A DNA stretch of 32,725 nucleotides from Acidothermaceae bacterium (GTDB taxonomy: Bacteria; Actinomycetota; Actinomycetes; Acidothermales; Acidothermaceae): assembly GCA_025934355.1 (NCBI GenBank), contig JAICYF010000009.1, forward strand, positions 1-32,725. The letters are read 5' to 3'. The notes beneath the pieces are model-generated. The model was not told the origin of the DNA. It did no database searches and worked only from the letters and a program-made list of their open reading frames with translations. The translations under genes and the position numbers were made by a program. Position 1 is the stretch's first letter. Each line of letters starts with the position of its first letter. This document shows, piece by piece, positions 8,018 to 16,823 of this stretch.

Positions 8018-9034
8018 ATGAAGGTGGCGATGCTCGGGCCGATTGCGTGGCGCACGCCGCCTCGGCACTACGGTCCATGGGAGCTCGTCACCAGTTTGCT
8101 TACCGAGGGTCTGGTCGTACGCGGCATCGACGTCACCCTGTTCGCGACCTTGGATTCACAGACCAGCGCGCAGTTGCAAGGCGTGAGCCCGCACGGGTAT
8201 GCCGAGGATCCTTCGATGGACGGCCGGGTGTGGGAGGCCATGCATGTGGCACATGCGTTCGCGCAGTCAGCAGAATTCGAGATTGTTCATAACCAGATGG
8301 ACTGGCTTCCACTGGCGTTCGTCGAGCACTGCGACGCGCCGATGCTAACGACGATCCACGGCTTTTCGGGCGCCGGCATCCTGCCCGCCTACGCCAATGC
8401 GCGTTCGAGGTACGTGGCGATATCGGACGCCGACCGCTGCCCTGACCTCGACTATGTCGCGACCGTTCATCATGGAATCGACCTCGACGCCCTGCCGTTG
8501 CGGGAGACCGCTGGCGACGACCTCGTTGTGTTCGGGCGCATCCATCCTGACAAGGGCACCGCCGACGCGATCGACATCGCCCGCAGATGCGGTCGACGTC
8601 TCGTGATCTGCGGCATCATCCAAGACGCCGTCTACTTTGCCGATCGGGTCGAGCCGCGTGTCGACGGCGACCGAGTCGTCTACCGTGGTTCGGTAGGTGC
8701 CCAGGAGCGCGCAGAGGTGTTGGGTGCGGCGGCCGTGCTGCTGCATCCGATCTCGTTCGACGAGCCATTCGGCCTTTCCGTCATCGAGGCGATGGCCTGC
8801 GGGACGCCGGTCGTTGCCTACCGGCGTGGCTCAATGCCGGAAGTGGTCGACGAGGGCGTGACGGGGTTTCTCGTCGATGACGTCGCGCAGGCGGTGCGCG
8901 CGGTCGAGCGAGCGGCGGGTCTTAGCCGGCGAACGGTGCGGGAAAAGGTGGCGGCGCGCTTCGGCGTCGATCGCATGGTCGACGACTACGTTCGCGTCTA
9001 CGAGCGCATTGCGGCGAGCAGTTCATCGACGTGA
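8018..9034 (+). CDS. GT4-type glycosyltransferase
   Basis: MKVAMLGPIAWRTPPRHYGPWE; VVFGRIHPDKGTADAIDIAR; HPISFDEPFGLSVIEAMACGTPVVAYRRGSMPEVV. ORF-track start is 7973; ATG 8018 follows an AGGGG. Confidence 0.93.
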   Translation: MKVAMLGPIAWRTPPRHYGPWELVTSLLTEGLVVRGIDVTLFATLDSQTSAQLQGVSPHGYAEDPSMDGRVWEAMHVAHAFAQSAEFEIVHNQMDWLPLAFVEHCDAPMLTTIHGFSGAGILPAYANARSRYVAISDADRCPDLDYVATVHHGIDLDALPLRETAGDDLVVFGRIHPDKGTADAIDIARRCGRRLVICGIIQDAVYFADRVEPRVDGDRVVYRGSVGAQERAEVLGAAAVLLHPISFDEPFGLSVIEAMACGTPVVAYRRGSMPEVVDEGVTGFLVDDVAQAVRAVERAAGLSRRTVREKVAARFGVDRMVDDYVRVYERIAASSSST

Positions 9035-10467
9035 GCCCAGGCGACGCCGATGCGCGAGTCGCCGATGCCGTACGGCAGCCAAAGTCGCCCGTCATGAATG
9101 ACGCTGCCGCAGGAGTAAACGACGTTCGGCACGTAGCCATAACGTTCGCGGTCGGTGCCTTGCAGCAGCGGCTCCTCCAACTGCGCGATGACACGGGTCG
9201 GATCGTCGAGGTCGAGGAGCATCGCGCCGATGGTGTACCTGCGCATCGGCCCGACCCCGTGCGTGAGGACCAGCCAGCCTCGGTCGGTCTCGATCGGCGA
9301 GCCGCTATTGCCGACCTGAACCACCTCCCACGACGCTTTGGGCGCCTGGATCACGCTTGGCTTTCCCCAGACCAGCCCGTCGTCGGAACGTGCCACGCAG
9401 TTGCTCTCGCCGTCCGACCTGCATAGCGACCAGTGGCGACCGTCGACCAGTCGCGGAAACAGCGCCATGCCTTTGTTGCGTGCCGCCGAGCCGGCGAGGC
9501 GGTGTGCGCGGAACGTTCGCAAGTCAGGACTGGTCAGGAGCCTTGGGGCTATCACACGCCCGTCGTATGCCGTGTAGGTTGCCCGATACTCAACCGTTCC
9601 GTCGTCGCCCATGAACCGTACGAGTCGCGCGTCTTCCAGCCCGTTGCTCTCGTCCGGCACCGATGGCAACAACACCTGCTGGCTGATCGCGACGTCGTCC
9701 GCGAAGGAGACCTCGTAGGCCGAGGCGACTAACCGACGTAGGTTATCGAGCGTTGCGGCGCTGCCCGGTTGGCCGAGGAGATCTTGATGTGCCTCGGCAA
9801 GCGCATGCTCAAGTTCGGCGCCCGTGAAGTTATCGGGCAGCGCGGCCAGCACGCTGTGCGAGAGCCCGTTGATGCGTCCCTGATCCGCCAGAACGGCTCG
9901 CAGATGGTCCCTGGTCCACGTCGCGGCATGACTGGTTCCAGTCACCACGGGCAGCACCCGCGGTTCGAACTGCCACGAACCCGCACCGATTACCGCGGTG
10001 CAAAAGCCCAGCGAAGAGAGGTGCCCTTCCCCAATGGCCCGCAAGGTGAGGGCGACCCGAGTCTGTCCGGCCTGCAACCCGCTCTGATCGGGGTCCAACA
10101 CGACGCTGGGATTGCAGAGCGCAGCGCCCTCGATCGCGTACTCGGCCGTGAAGCTCGCACCCATCAGGAGGGTGCGGGCCTGGCTCATCGGGATGGCGGC
10201 TTGCAGGTGCGAGCTGATCGTCGACGCGTGCTCGTTGAGCAAGCGGATGAAGTCGTGGTGCCGGCACGAGAACTCGTCGATCAGATCGGCTGTGGCCCGT
10301 TCGACGTCCGCTTCGGGTAGCGCAAGAACGCGAGCGACCACGGCGCTGGCGCGTGAACGTCCGCTCGGCAACTCCTCGCCAGGCAGGAAAAGTCGGGCGA
10401 TTACCCGAGCAGGGTCAGGCAGCAGTGCCTCGTCGGTGTGGTGTATGACGGGCGCTTGCGTGTTCAC
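8998..10467 (-). CDS. GH130 family protein (beta-mannoside phosphorylase/hydrolase-like) with N-terminal helical extension
   Basis: NGLEDARLVRF, YTAYDG, RNKGMALFPRLVDGRHWSLCRSDGES, GLVLTHGVGPMRRYTIGAMLLDLDDPTRVIAQLEEPLL-type motifs. GTG 10467 overlaps the upstream stop (GTGA). Confidence 0.88.
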   Translation of the reverse strand: MNTQAPVIHHTDEALLPDPARVIARLFLPGEELPSGRSRASAVVARVLALPEADVERATADLIDEFSCRHHDFIRLLNEHASTISSHLQAAIPMSQARTLLMGASFTAEYAIEGAALCNPSVVLDPDQSGLQAGQTRVALTLRAIGEGHLSSLGFCTAVIGAGSWQFEPRVLPVVTGTSHAATWTRDHLRAVLADQGRINGLSHSVLAALPDNFTGAELEHALAEAHQDLLGQPGSAATLDNLRRLVASAYEVSFADDVAISQQVLLPSVPDESNGLEDARLVRFMGDDGTVEYRATYTAYDGRVIAPRLLTSPDLRTFRAHRLAGSAARNKGMALFPRLVDGRHWSLCRSDGESNCVARSDDGLVWGKPSVIQAPKASWEVVQVGNSGSPIETDRGWLVLTHGVGPMRRYTIGAMLLDLDDPTRVIAQLEEPLLQGTDRERYGYVPNVVYSCGSVIHDGRLWLPYGIGDSRIGVAWAHVDELLAAMRS

Positions 10468-11489
10468 GTCAACACACCGAGCCGCTTTGCATGCTGAGCA
10501 GTCGAGAGCAACGCAAGTGTTGATTCGGCACCCTGGTTTAGATTGCAACCGTGGCGTTGCAGACCATCGAAGCCGCCGCCGGTCGCGGGATCGAACATCA
10601 TGGTTCCGTTGTCATTGTCGCCGCCGAACCAGGCCCAGGCCATGCACACGCCGCGCAACCATCGAGGGTCATCCGTCACGTCGTACGCGCGCGCGCACGC
10701 CTCAGCGAGGGTGGCCGCCTCGACAGGTTGCTGGTCGAACTGCGGCCCCGACTCACCCGGGCTTCGCCCAGCGACGCCGGTTAGGGACAGGTGTCCGTCA
10801 GTGGTCTCGACGGAGAGCAGGAATGTGAGCAGCCGAAGCCCATGTGAGTGTGCTGCGGGGTCGGGCAACGCCTCCCCCGCGACCAACAGCGCATCGGCGA
10901 TCGAAGCATTCGCGTAGGTCATCCGCGGCTCCGGCCATGGCCAATCGCTCGTACCCTCATCGGCGCCGATCGCCGCCACGGCATCCGTGAGGAGCTCTCG
11001 CGCGGCCAGCTCGTCGGGACGACGGAGCAGAAGCTCGCCGGCGCCGAGCGCAGCGAAGGCCATTGCTCGCCGGTGCGGCGACCGGCGGCGGGCGGCGGTC
11101 CGAAAACCGAGGAGTGCGGTTGCCCGCATCGCTTGTGTGTGCGCCTGCACCGCGGCCACACCAAGACCCCACAGCGCGCGACCCCACCAGTCGCCGAGCG
11201 CGGGCTCGTCCTCCCAATCGCCGTCCGCGCTCATGCGGTTGTGACACGATCCGTCGGGTTGCACCGCCGTCAACGTGAAATCGAGATACTGCCTTGCAAG
11301 TCGTTGCAGCCGGGCATCCGGGCGTGGTTCGCGACACGTCACGACGAGCGCGCGGGAGACATCATCGAGGCAGTACCCGTGCTCGCGGCGTGGATCGCGA
11401 TGTAGTGCGTGTTCGAACAAGCCTCGACCATCTGTCAGCCGCTGGAGATGATCGAAGATGGGCGCCGACGCGACACCCGCGAAGCTCAC
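10464..11489 (-). CDS. Predicted alpha/alpha-toroid (glycan-processing-like) protein
   Basis: 341 aa, helical repeats; GYCLDDVSRALVV, EDEPALGDWWGRALWGLG, GGGFDGLQRHGCNLNQGAESTLALLS; GTGA-coupled to genes on both sides. Confidence 0.7.
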   Translation of the reverse strand: MSFAGVASAPIFDHLQRLTDGRGLFEHALHRDPRREHGYCLDDVSRALVVTCREPRPDARLQRLARQYLDFTLTAVQPDGSCHNRMSADGDWEDEPALGDWWGRALWGLGVAAVQAHTQAMRATALLGFRTAARRRSPHRRAMAFAALGAGELLLRRPDELAARELLTDAVAAIGADEGTSDWPWPEPRMTYANASIADALLVAGEALPDPAAHSHGLRLLTFLLSVETTDGHLSLTGVAGRSPGESGPQFDQQPVEAATLAEACARAYDVTDDPRWLRGVCMAWAWFGGDNDNGTMMFDPATGGGFDGLQRHGCNLNQGAESTLALLSTAQHAKRLGVLT

Positions 11490-12613
11490 GCCGCGAGTCG
11501 CGCGTTGATCAGGCGGGCGGCCAATCTGCGGTATCGCTCAGCGACCGCTGGCCATAGCAACTCAGGCGCAGTCGCGACGGCTGCTCTTGTCATCCCCGCC
11601 GCCAGCTCACGATGGGTTAACAAAGTGCGCAACGCTTCTGCGATGGCGACCGGATCTTTGTGCGGCACCAGCAAGCCGGCGCCGTCGCCGAGCAACTCGA
11701 TGGCATGCGGGAACCGGGTGGCGATCACTGGCTTGAGCGCCGCGACCGCTTCAATCAGTACCCCGGACGTCACTTGGTCGGTCGAGTCGTAAGGCAGCAG
11801 GACGACATCGGCCGCGAACACCAGGTCGGCGAGTGCGGCGCGGTCTCGGTAGTGGCTGTCGAAGCTCACCCGGCCAGCGAGCCGGAGCGCCTGCACTTCG
11901 TGCGTCAGCCGCCTGCGGTACGCCTCGCCCTCGCGCGCGAGCACCTTGGGATGGGTCTGCCCAGCGACCAGGTACCGCGGCGGGGGGTAGAGGTCGCCGA
12001 GCAGGCTCATCGCTTGGATGCCCCACTCGATTCCCTTGCCGGGACCGATCAGCCCCCACGTCAAGACGGTGGGCTCGACGCTTCGAAAAGTCGGTACGCG
12101 GCTCGGCCCGAACGCCGGGGCACCATGAGGAATGACACTGACTTTGGCCATGTCCACCGAATAGCCAGCCGCAAGGCGATCTCGGGCAGTCGCGGTCATC
12201 GTCACCACCGCGTCGGCCGAAGATGCGATCAGCTCGAGAACGGTTCGCTGGTGAGACGTCGGTGCGCTAAGCACGGTATGCAGGACGACGATCGACGGGA
12301 TAGTCAGTGCGGACAGCAAACCGACGACCTCGTCGCCGTCCGCCCCGCCATAGAGGCCGTATTCGTGCTGGACGATGGCGACGTCGTTCGCGGCCAACAT
12401 GCTCGCCGCGCGCTCAGCGCTGTTCGGGTCGCCCGCGAGTAGCTCTGCGATGACTTCGGGCCCGGGCCGTGGCTGGGGCGTGTCGACGACGCGGACGACG
12501 CTCCCGACCGCGTCGTGGGCGTTCGCAAGCTCGGCAAAAAGCGACGACGTGAAGGTCGCCACGCCGCAAAGTGTGGGCGGATAGGTACTGACAAAACCGA
12601 AGCGTGTCGTCAC
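11486..12613 (-). CDS. GT4-type glycosyltransferase
   Basis: FVSTYPPTLCGVATFTSSLFAEL; IVQHEYGLYGGADG; VLTWGLIGPGKGIEWGIQAMSLL; LPYDSTDQVTSGVLIEAVAALKPVIAT. GTG 12613 preferred over the 12829 start. Confidence 0.9.
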   Translation of the reverse strand: MTTRFGFVSTYPPTLCGVATFTSSLFAELANAHDAVGSVVRVVDTPQPRPGPEVIAELLAGDPNSAERAASMLAANDVAIVQHEYGLYGGADGDEVVGLLSALTIPSIVVLHTVLSAPTSHQRTVLELIASSADAVVTMTATARDRLAAGYSVDMAKVSVIPHGAPAFGPSRVPTFRSVEPTVLTWGLIGPGKGIEWGIQAMSLLGDLYPPPRYLVAGQTHPKVLAREGEAYRRRLTHEVQALRLAGRVSFDSHYRDRAALADLVFAADVVLLPYDSTDQVTSGVLIEAVAALKPVIATRFPHAIELLGDGAGLLVPHKDPVAIAEALRTLLTHRELAAGMTRAAVATAPELLWPAVAERYRRLAARLINARLAA

Positions 12614-12710
12614 AGGACGAGACCTTCCGTTCGGGAGGCACCGCGGCAGAACACGAAGCCTCACGCGGGCGACGAAACAGGGTCGCGGCGTGCGACGGCA
12701 GCGTGGGTGC

Positions 12711-12736
12711 AAGCGCTCGTCAAAAAACGAGCGTTT
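12711..12736 (-). promoter_or_regulatory. Stem-loop about 100 nt upstream of the GT4-toroid-GH130 operon
   Basis: AAGCGCTCGT-caaaaa-ACGAGCGTTT: 10 pairs (one G.T), 6-nt loop (U-rich on the minus strand). Confidence 0.45.
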
Positions 12737-12980
12737 GCGCCAGCGACGATAATTCGTTTGCTCGAATCCCTGCCCGGTCGGGCGAAAAAAGGGATCGACC
12801 GCCGCTGAAATCACAGCAGCGATTCGCACTCTACCTCGCGAAGAGTCGCGCGGCTAATCTCCTGTCCGAACCTTGTGAGGTCTCAGTCGGCCGCGGTGGC
12901 CCTGCCAGACACCGTCACCGGTCAACTAGGGCCCTTGACGCGTCACGGACCCATCCGCCAAGCCCAAGCGCTCGCAGCGG

Positions 12981-15227
12981 TCAGACCTCGCTGTATTCGT
13001 GCGGCGGCGTCTCGGGCGCCCCACCGATCGCCGAGGTCAAGTCCTCGGGCGGCTCGACTGAGACACGCGGAGTGATCTTCTCGAGCCAGGCCGGGAAGAA
13101 CCAGTTGGATTTGCCGAACAGATGCATCAGCGACGGCACCAGCATGGTTCGCAAGATGAACGCGTCGAGGAACACCGCGGACGCCAGCCCGGTGCCAAAT
13201 ATCTTGATTGGTCGGCCGGGGGTCAGCAGGAAGCCGAGGAACACGGCGATCATGATGATCGCGGCGGCGGTGATGATTCCGCCGGTCTCGCCTTGCCCGA
13301 CCGTGATTGCCCGTCGGTTGTTCTTGGTGTGCACCCATTCCTCATGCATGCGGCTGACGAGGAACACCTGGTAGTCCATCGACAGACCGAACAAAATCGC
13401 GAACAGCATCACCGGTATCCACGCGTCGATCGGTGCGCCCGGGCCGGCGTTTAAGACGTCAGAGCCCCAGCCATACTGGAACACCGCCACGACGAGGCCA
13501 AACGAACCGGCCGCCGCGAGCAGATTCATCACGGCCGCCGTCAACGGAATGACGAGGCTGCGGAACGCGATGAGCAGCAGGAGAAACGACAGGCCGACGA
13601 CCACCGCGATGAACAGTGGCATCTTGCGACCGAGCACCTTGGCGAAGTCGACGTTGATGGCCGTGTCGCCGTATGTGTAGATGTGGTTCGCAGTGCCCTC
13701 GTACAGGGGCGGGAGGACGTTCGAGCGCAGGTTGCGCACGAGTTGGTAAGTCTTCTCCGATTGCGGCGACGTGGTCGTCTTGAACGACACGAACGCGATG
13801 TCCTTGGTGAGCGGCACCACGCTGACGCTGCTCGCGTCGACACCCTGCACGCCCCCGACAGCATGGGAGACCTTGTCCAAGAACGCATGGTCGGTGGCGC
13901 CGGGACCGTTGACGACGGCTTCGAGCGTGGAGTTGTAGCCCACACCGAACTCGGAGCTGATCAGGTCGTAACCGACGCGGGTGGTGGAGCCTTTCGGGTC
14001 GCTGCCTTGGTCGCTGCTGCCCAACTCCATCGAGAAGAACGGGATCGCGAGCGCGACCATGACGACGCCCGAGCCGACCGCCACAAGCGCGCGACGGTTC
14101 GCGATCATCGCCGACCAGCGCGCCCAGAACCCGACGGGGTGGTGGTCGATGAAGTCGCCCGCGCGCACGGCCGCGCGCTGCTTGCGCGGCAGCACCTTGA
14201 GGCCGAAGAGGCTGAGCAGCGCAGGCAGCAAGGTGAGCGAGGCGGCCATCGTGAAACCGACCGCGAGGGCGGTCGCCACGGCCATGCCGTTGAAGAAGCT
14301 CACGCCAAGCGCGATCAGGCCGAGGATGGCGATGCAGACGGTGGTGCCGGCAAACAGCACAGCCCGGCCGGACGTGTTGATCGCCGTCACGATCGACTCG
14401 GCCATCGGCATGCCGCGCCGCAGATTTCGGCGATGCCGGGTGACGATGAACAGGGCGTAGTCGACGCCGACGCCGATCACCATCAGCTCCGCCAGATACG
14501 GCGTGATATTCGAGACGTTGATGGCGTGGCTCAGCATGTAGATGACGCCAAGGCCGCCGACGAGGGCGACGATCGCGCTGGCCAACGGCAACACGGTGGC
14601 GGCAACCGTGCGGAACACGAGCGCCAATATGACAAGCGCCGCGAGGAACCCGATGAAGACCGAGCTGCTCGATCCCTCGCTTTGGCCGATCCCGGCGAAC
14701 GCGTTACCGGTGAACTCCACCTGAAGCGATGAGCTGCGCAGCGTCTTCAACGAATCGAAGACGCCCTTGAAGATCGCGGCGTCGAAATGATTGTTTTCCC
14801 AGCTGACCTGGACCAGCGCCGTGTTGGAGCCATGGCCGGTGTTCAACAGCTTGGAGTCGCCCGCGGTCACTGCCGCGTTCTTGGAGCAGTCGACCGACTG
14901 CCACGGGGTGGCGACCAGGGCCACGTAGTCGCCGGCGTCGCAGAGTTTGGTGAGCGCCGGCTCCAACTGCGCTGGGGCGGCGGTGAACGCCGAGCCGTCC
15001 TTGTTCTTGAGCACGACGGTGCCCGAGACGCCGCTGCGGTTGGTCAGCCCGGCGTCTTTCAGCAAATTCGTCACGGTCGCGGTCTCGGTGTGCGGAAGGC
15101 TGAACGTGTCGTGATACGCCGAGCCGCCCATGGCGCCGGCGATGCCTTGAGCCGCGATGATCAGCACGAGCCAGCCAGCGATGACCAGCCAGCGGCGGCG
15201 GATCGCGAACTCGGCGATGGCTTTCAT
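12981..15227 (-). CDS. MMPL/RND family transporter
   Basis: 748 aa; MKAIAEFAIRRRWLVIAGWLVLI; two TM domains with GVGVDYALFIVTRHRRNL and GLSMDYQVFLVSRMHEEW; RBS GGGAG before the ATG. Confidence 0.95.
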   Translation of the reverse strand: MKAIAEFAIRRRWLVIAGWLVLIIAAQGIAGAMGGSAYHDTFSLPHTETATVTNLLKDAGLTNRSGVSGTVVLKNKDGSAFTAAPAQLEPALTKLCDAGDYVALVATPWQSVDCSKNAAVTAGDSKLLNTGHGSNTALVQVSWENNHFDAAIFKGVFDSLKTLRSSSLQVEFTGNAFAGIGQSEGSSSSVFIGFLAALVILALVFRTVAATVLPLASAIVALVGGLGVIYMLSHAINVSNITPYLAELMVIGVGVDYALFIVTRHRRNLRRGMPMAESIVTAINTSGRAVLFAGTTVCIAILGLIALGVSFFNGMAVATALAVGFTMAASLTLLPALLSLFGLKVLPRKQRAAVRAGDFIDHHPVGFWARWSAMIANRRALVAVGSGVVMVALAIPFFSMELGSSDQGSDPKGSTTRVGYDLISSEFGVGYNSTLEAVVNGPGATDHAFLDKVSHAVGGVQGVDASSVSVVPLTKDIAFVSFKTTTSPQSEKTYQLVRNLRSNVLPPLYEGTANHIYTYGDTAINVDFAKVLGRKMPLFIAVVVGLSFLLLLIAFRSLVIPLTAAVMNLLAAAGSFGLVVAVFQYGWGSDVLNAGPGAPIDAWIPVMLFAILFGLSMDYQVFLVSRMHEEWVHTKNNRRAITVGQGETGGIITAAAIIMIAVFLGFLLTPGRPIKIFGTGLASAVFLDAFILRTMLVPSLMHLFGKSNWFFPAWLEKITPRVSVEPPEDLTSAIGGAPETPPHEYSEV

Positions 15228-15435
15228 TCAGTACTCCCGCTTTCCCCGATCGAGTGGTGTTCGCTCAGCGTACGTTAGCGGCCGTGGCCTCTTGAAGCCG
15301 TTTTCGACCGCCGCAAGACCAAGCCGTTGAGGTGTTCGGAAACGTACCCTAACGTTATTGGCCACCGGCTGGCGAGCCCGTTGCTCGTCTTGTGCGCGGC
15401 GGCCAATGCGCTGTGCGTTCGGCGATCTCGGTACC

Positions 15436-16119
15436 TCAGCCTTCGCGCAGTTCGCCGTCCGACATCGTCAGCACGCGGTCGGCGTAACCGAGGCCCGCGG
15501 GATCGTGCGTGGCGACCACCACGATCGCGCCACGCTCCGCCGCCGAGCGAAGCGCGCCGAAGACCGCGTCGCCGTGATCGGCGTCTTGATGGGTCGACGG
15601 TTCATCGGCAAGCACGATCGGTTGCCGCAACACGAGCGCGCGCGCCACCGCCACCCGCTGCTGCTCGCCAAGTGACAACTCCCCCGACATAGAGTTCTTT
15701 AGTTTCTCGATGTCGAGACGGTTCATCAGATCGCGCGCATGACCGTCACCGGCGTCGGGATTGGTCGGCAGCTTCGCCAACCGAGCCGGCAGCATCACGT
15801 TTTCCTGTGCGGTGAGATCGGTCATCAGACCTAGCGACTGCGGCACGATCCCCATGCGAGACCAGTCGAGATCGGACGGCGAGTGCGAGCCGCGCTCATC
15901 GACCACCGCGGCGACGCCGTCGTCCAGATTCTCCCATCCCGCGAGCACCAACAACAGTGTCGACTTTCCCGATCCGGACGGTCCGCGCAGCGCCACGAAC
16001 TCGCCGCCGCGGAGTTCGAGTTCGATGTCGCGCAAGGCGTGCACCCGCTCGTCACCGCGGACGAACGTGCGGCTGCCGCCGGTGATTCGCAACTGGGTCG
16101 TCAACACCGACTCGGTCAC
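15436..16119 (-). CDS. ABC transporter ATP-binding protein (LolD/MacB-like) with atypical signature and D-loop
   Basis: Walker A GPSGSGKST; signature LSLGEQQR; Walker B IVLADEP; D-loop STHQD; H-loop VVATHDP. Confidence 0.92.
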   Translation of the reverse strand: MTESVLTTQLRITGGSRTFVRGDERVHALRDIELELRGGEFVALRGPSGSGKSTLLLVLAGWENLDDGVAAVVDERGSHSPSDLDWSRMGIVPQSLGLMTDLTAQENVMLPARLAKLPTNPDAGDGHARDLMNRLDIEKLKNSMSGELSLGEQQRVAVARALVLRQPIVLADEPSTHQDADHGDAVFGALRSAAERGAIVVVATHDPAGLGYADRVLTMSDGELREG

Positions 16120-16823
16120 ACACCCTCCACTCGGCCGTGCGTGATTCGGACGACGCGGTCGGCCGCCTCGATCACCACCGGATCGTGCGAGCTCGCCACC
16201 ACCGTGAGGCCGCGCCGGGCAAGTGCGACCAGCGCTTCCAGCACCCGCGCTCCCGCGGCGTGGTCGAGCGCCGCGGTTGGCTCGTCAGCGACGAGCAGCT
16301 GCGGTCCCCCGGCGACAGCGAACGCGAACGCAAGCCGTTGCTGCTCGCCGCCCGACAACTGCACCGGCCGGTGCGTGAGTCGGTCGGCCAAGCCGAGGAA
16401 CTGCAAGGTGTCGACTGCACCGGCGTTGACGTCGCCGCCGGTCTTGGCGCGAAGTCTGCCGCCCAGCCGGACGTGTTCTCGGGCGTCAAGGTAGTCGAGC
16501 AGGTTGTCGGCCGGCTGCTGAAACATGTAGCCGATGTGCCTGCGCCGCAAGGCGCGCCGCCGCCGCGCGCTCGTCCTTGTGACGTCGCGTCCGTTGAATC
16601 CGACCAGCCCCTCTTGTGGTTTGTCGAGGAGCGCCGCAACCCGGAGCAGCGTCGACTTTCCGCTACCTGACGGCCCGGCGACCACCGTGAACACGCCAGC
16701 TTCGAAGCGTGCGCTGACGCCGTCGAGCGCGCGCACTCCCCCTGTGGCGCCCGAATAAGTACGCACCACGTCGGTCAATTCGACCGTCGCCGGCTCCTCC
16801 AACACCGGAAGGTCAAGCGTCAC
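16116..16823 (-). CDS. ABC transporter ATP-binding protein (canonical)
   Basis: GPSGSGKST, LSGGEQQRLAFAFAV, LLVADEPTAALDH, VVASSHDP. GTG 16823 follows GGAGG and overlaps the FtsX stop. Confidence 0.93.
   Translation of the reverse strand: MTLDLPVLEEPATVELTDVVRTYSGATGGVRALDGVSARFEAGVFTVVAGPSGSGKSTLLRVAALLDKPQEGLVGFNGRDVTRTSARRRRALRRRHIGYMFQQPADNLLDYLDAREHVRLGGRLRAKTGGDVNAGAVDTLQFLGLADRLTHRPVQLSGGEQQRLAFAFAVAGGPQLLVADEPTAALDHAAGARVLEALVALARRGLTVVASSHDPVVIEAADRVVRITHGRVEGV

Noticed and set aside
13683-14732. 349-aa plus-strand ORF opposite the MMPL transporter
   Set aside because: Charged low-complexity shadow ORF of a TM-rich gene.
15346-15366. TAACGTTA palindrome and GGGTAC in the ABC-MMPL gap as promoter/operator
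   Set aside because: No matching -35 at 14-16 nt and only an 8-bp palindrome; insufficient evidence.
15436-16119. ABC ATPase as pseudogene because of LSLGE
   Set aside because: Walker A, Walker B Glu and H-loop are intact with no frameshift; more likely a specialised subunit.
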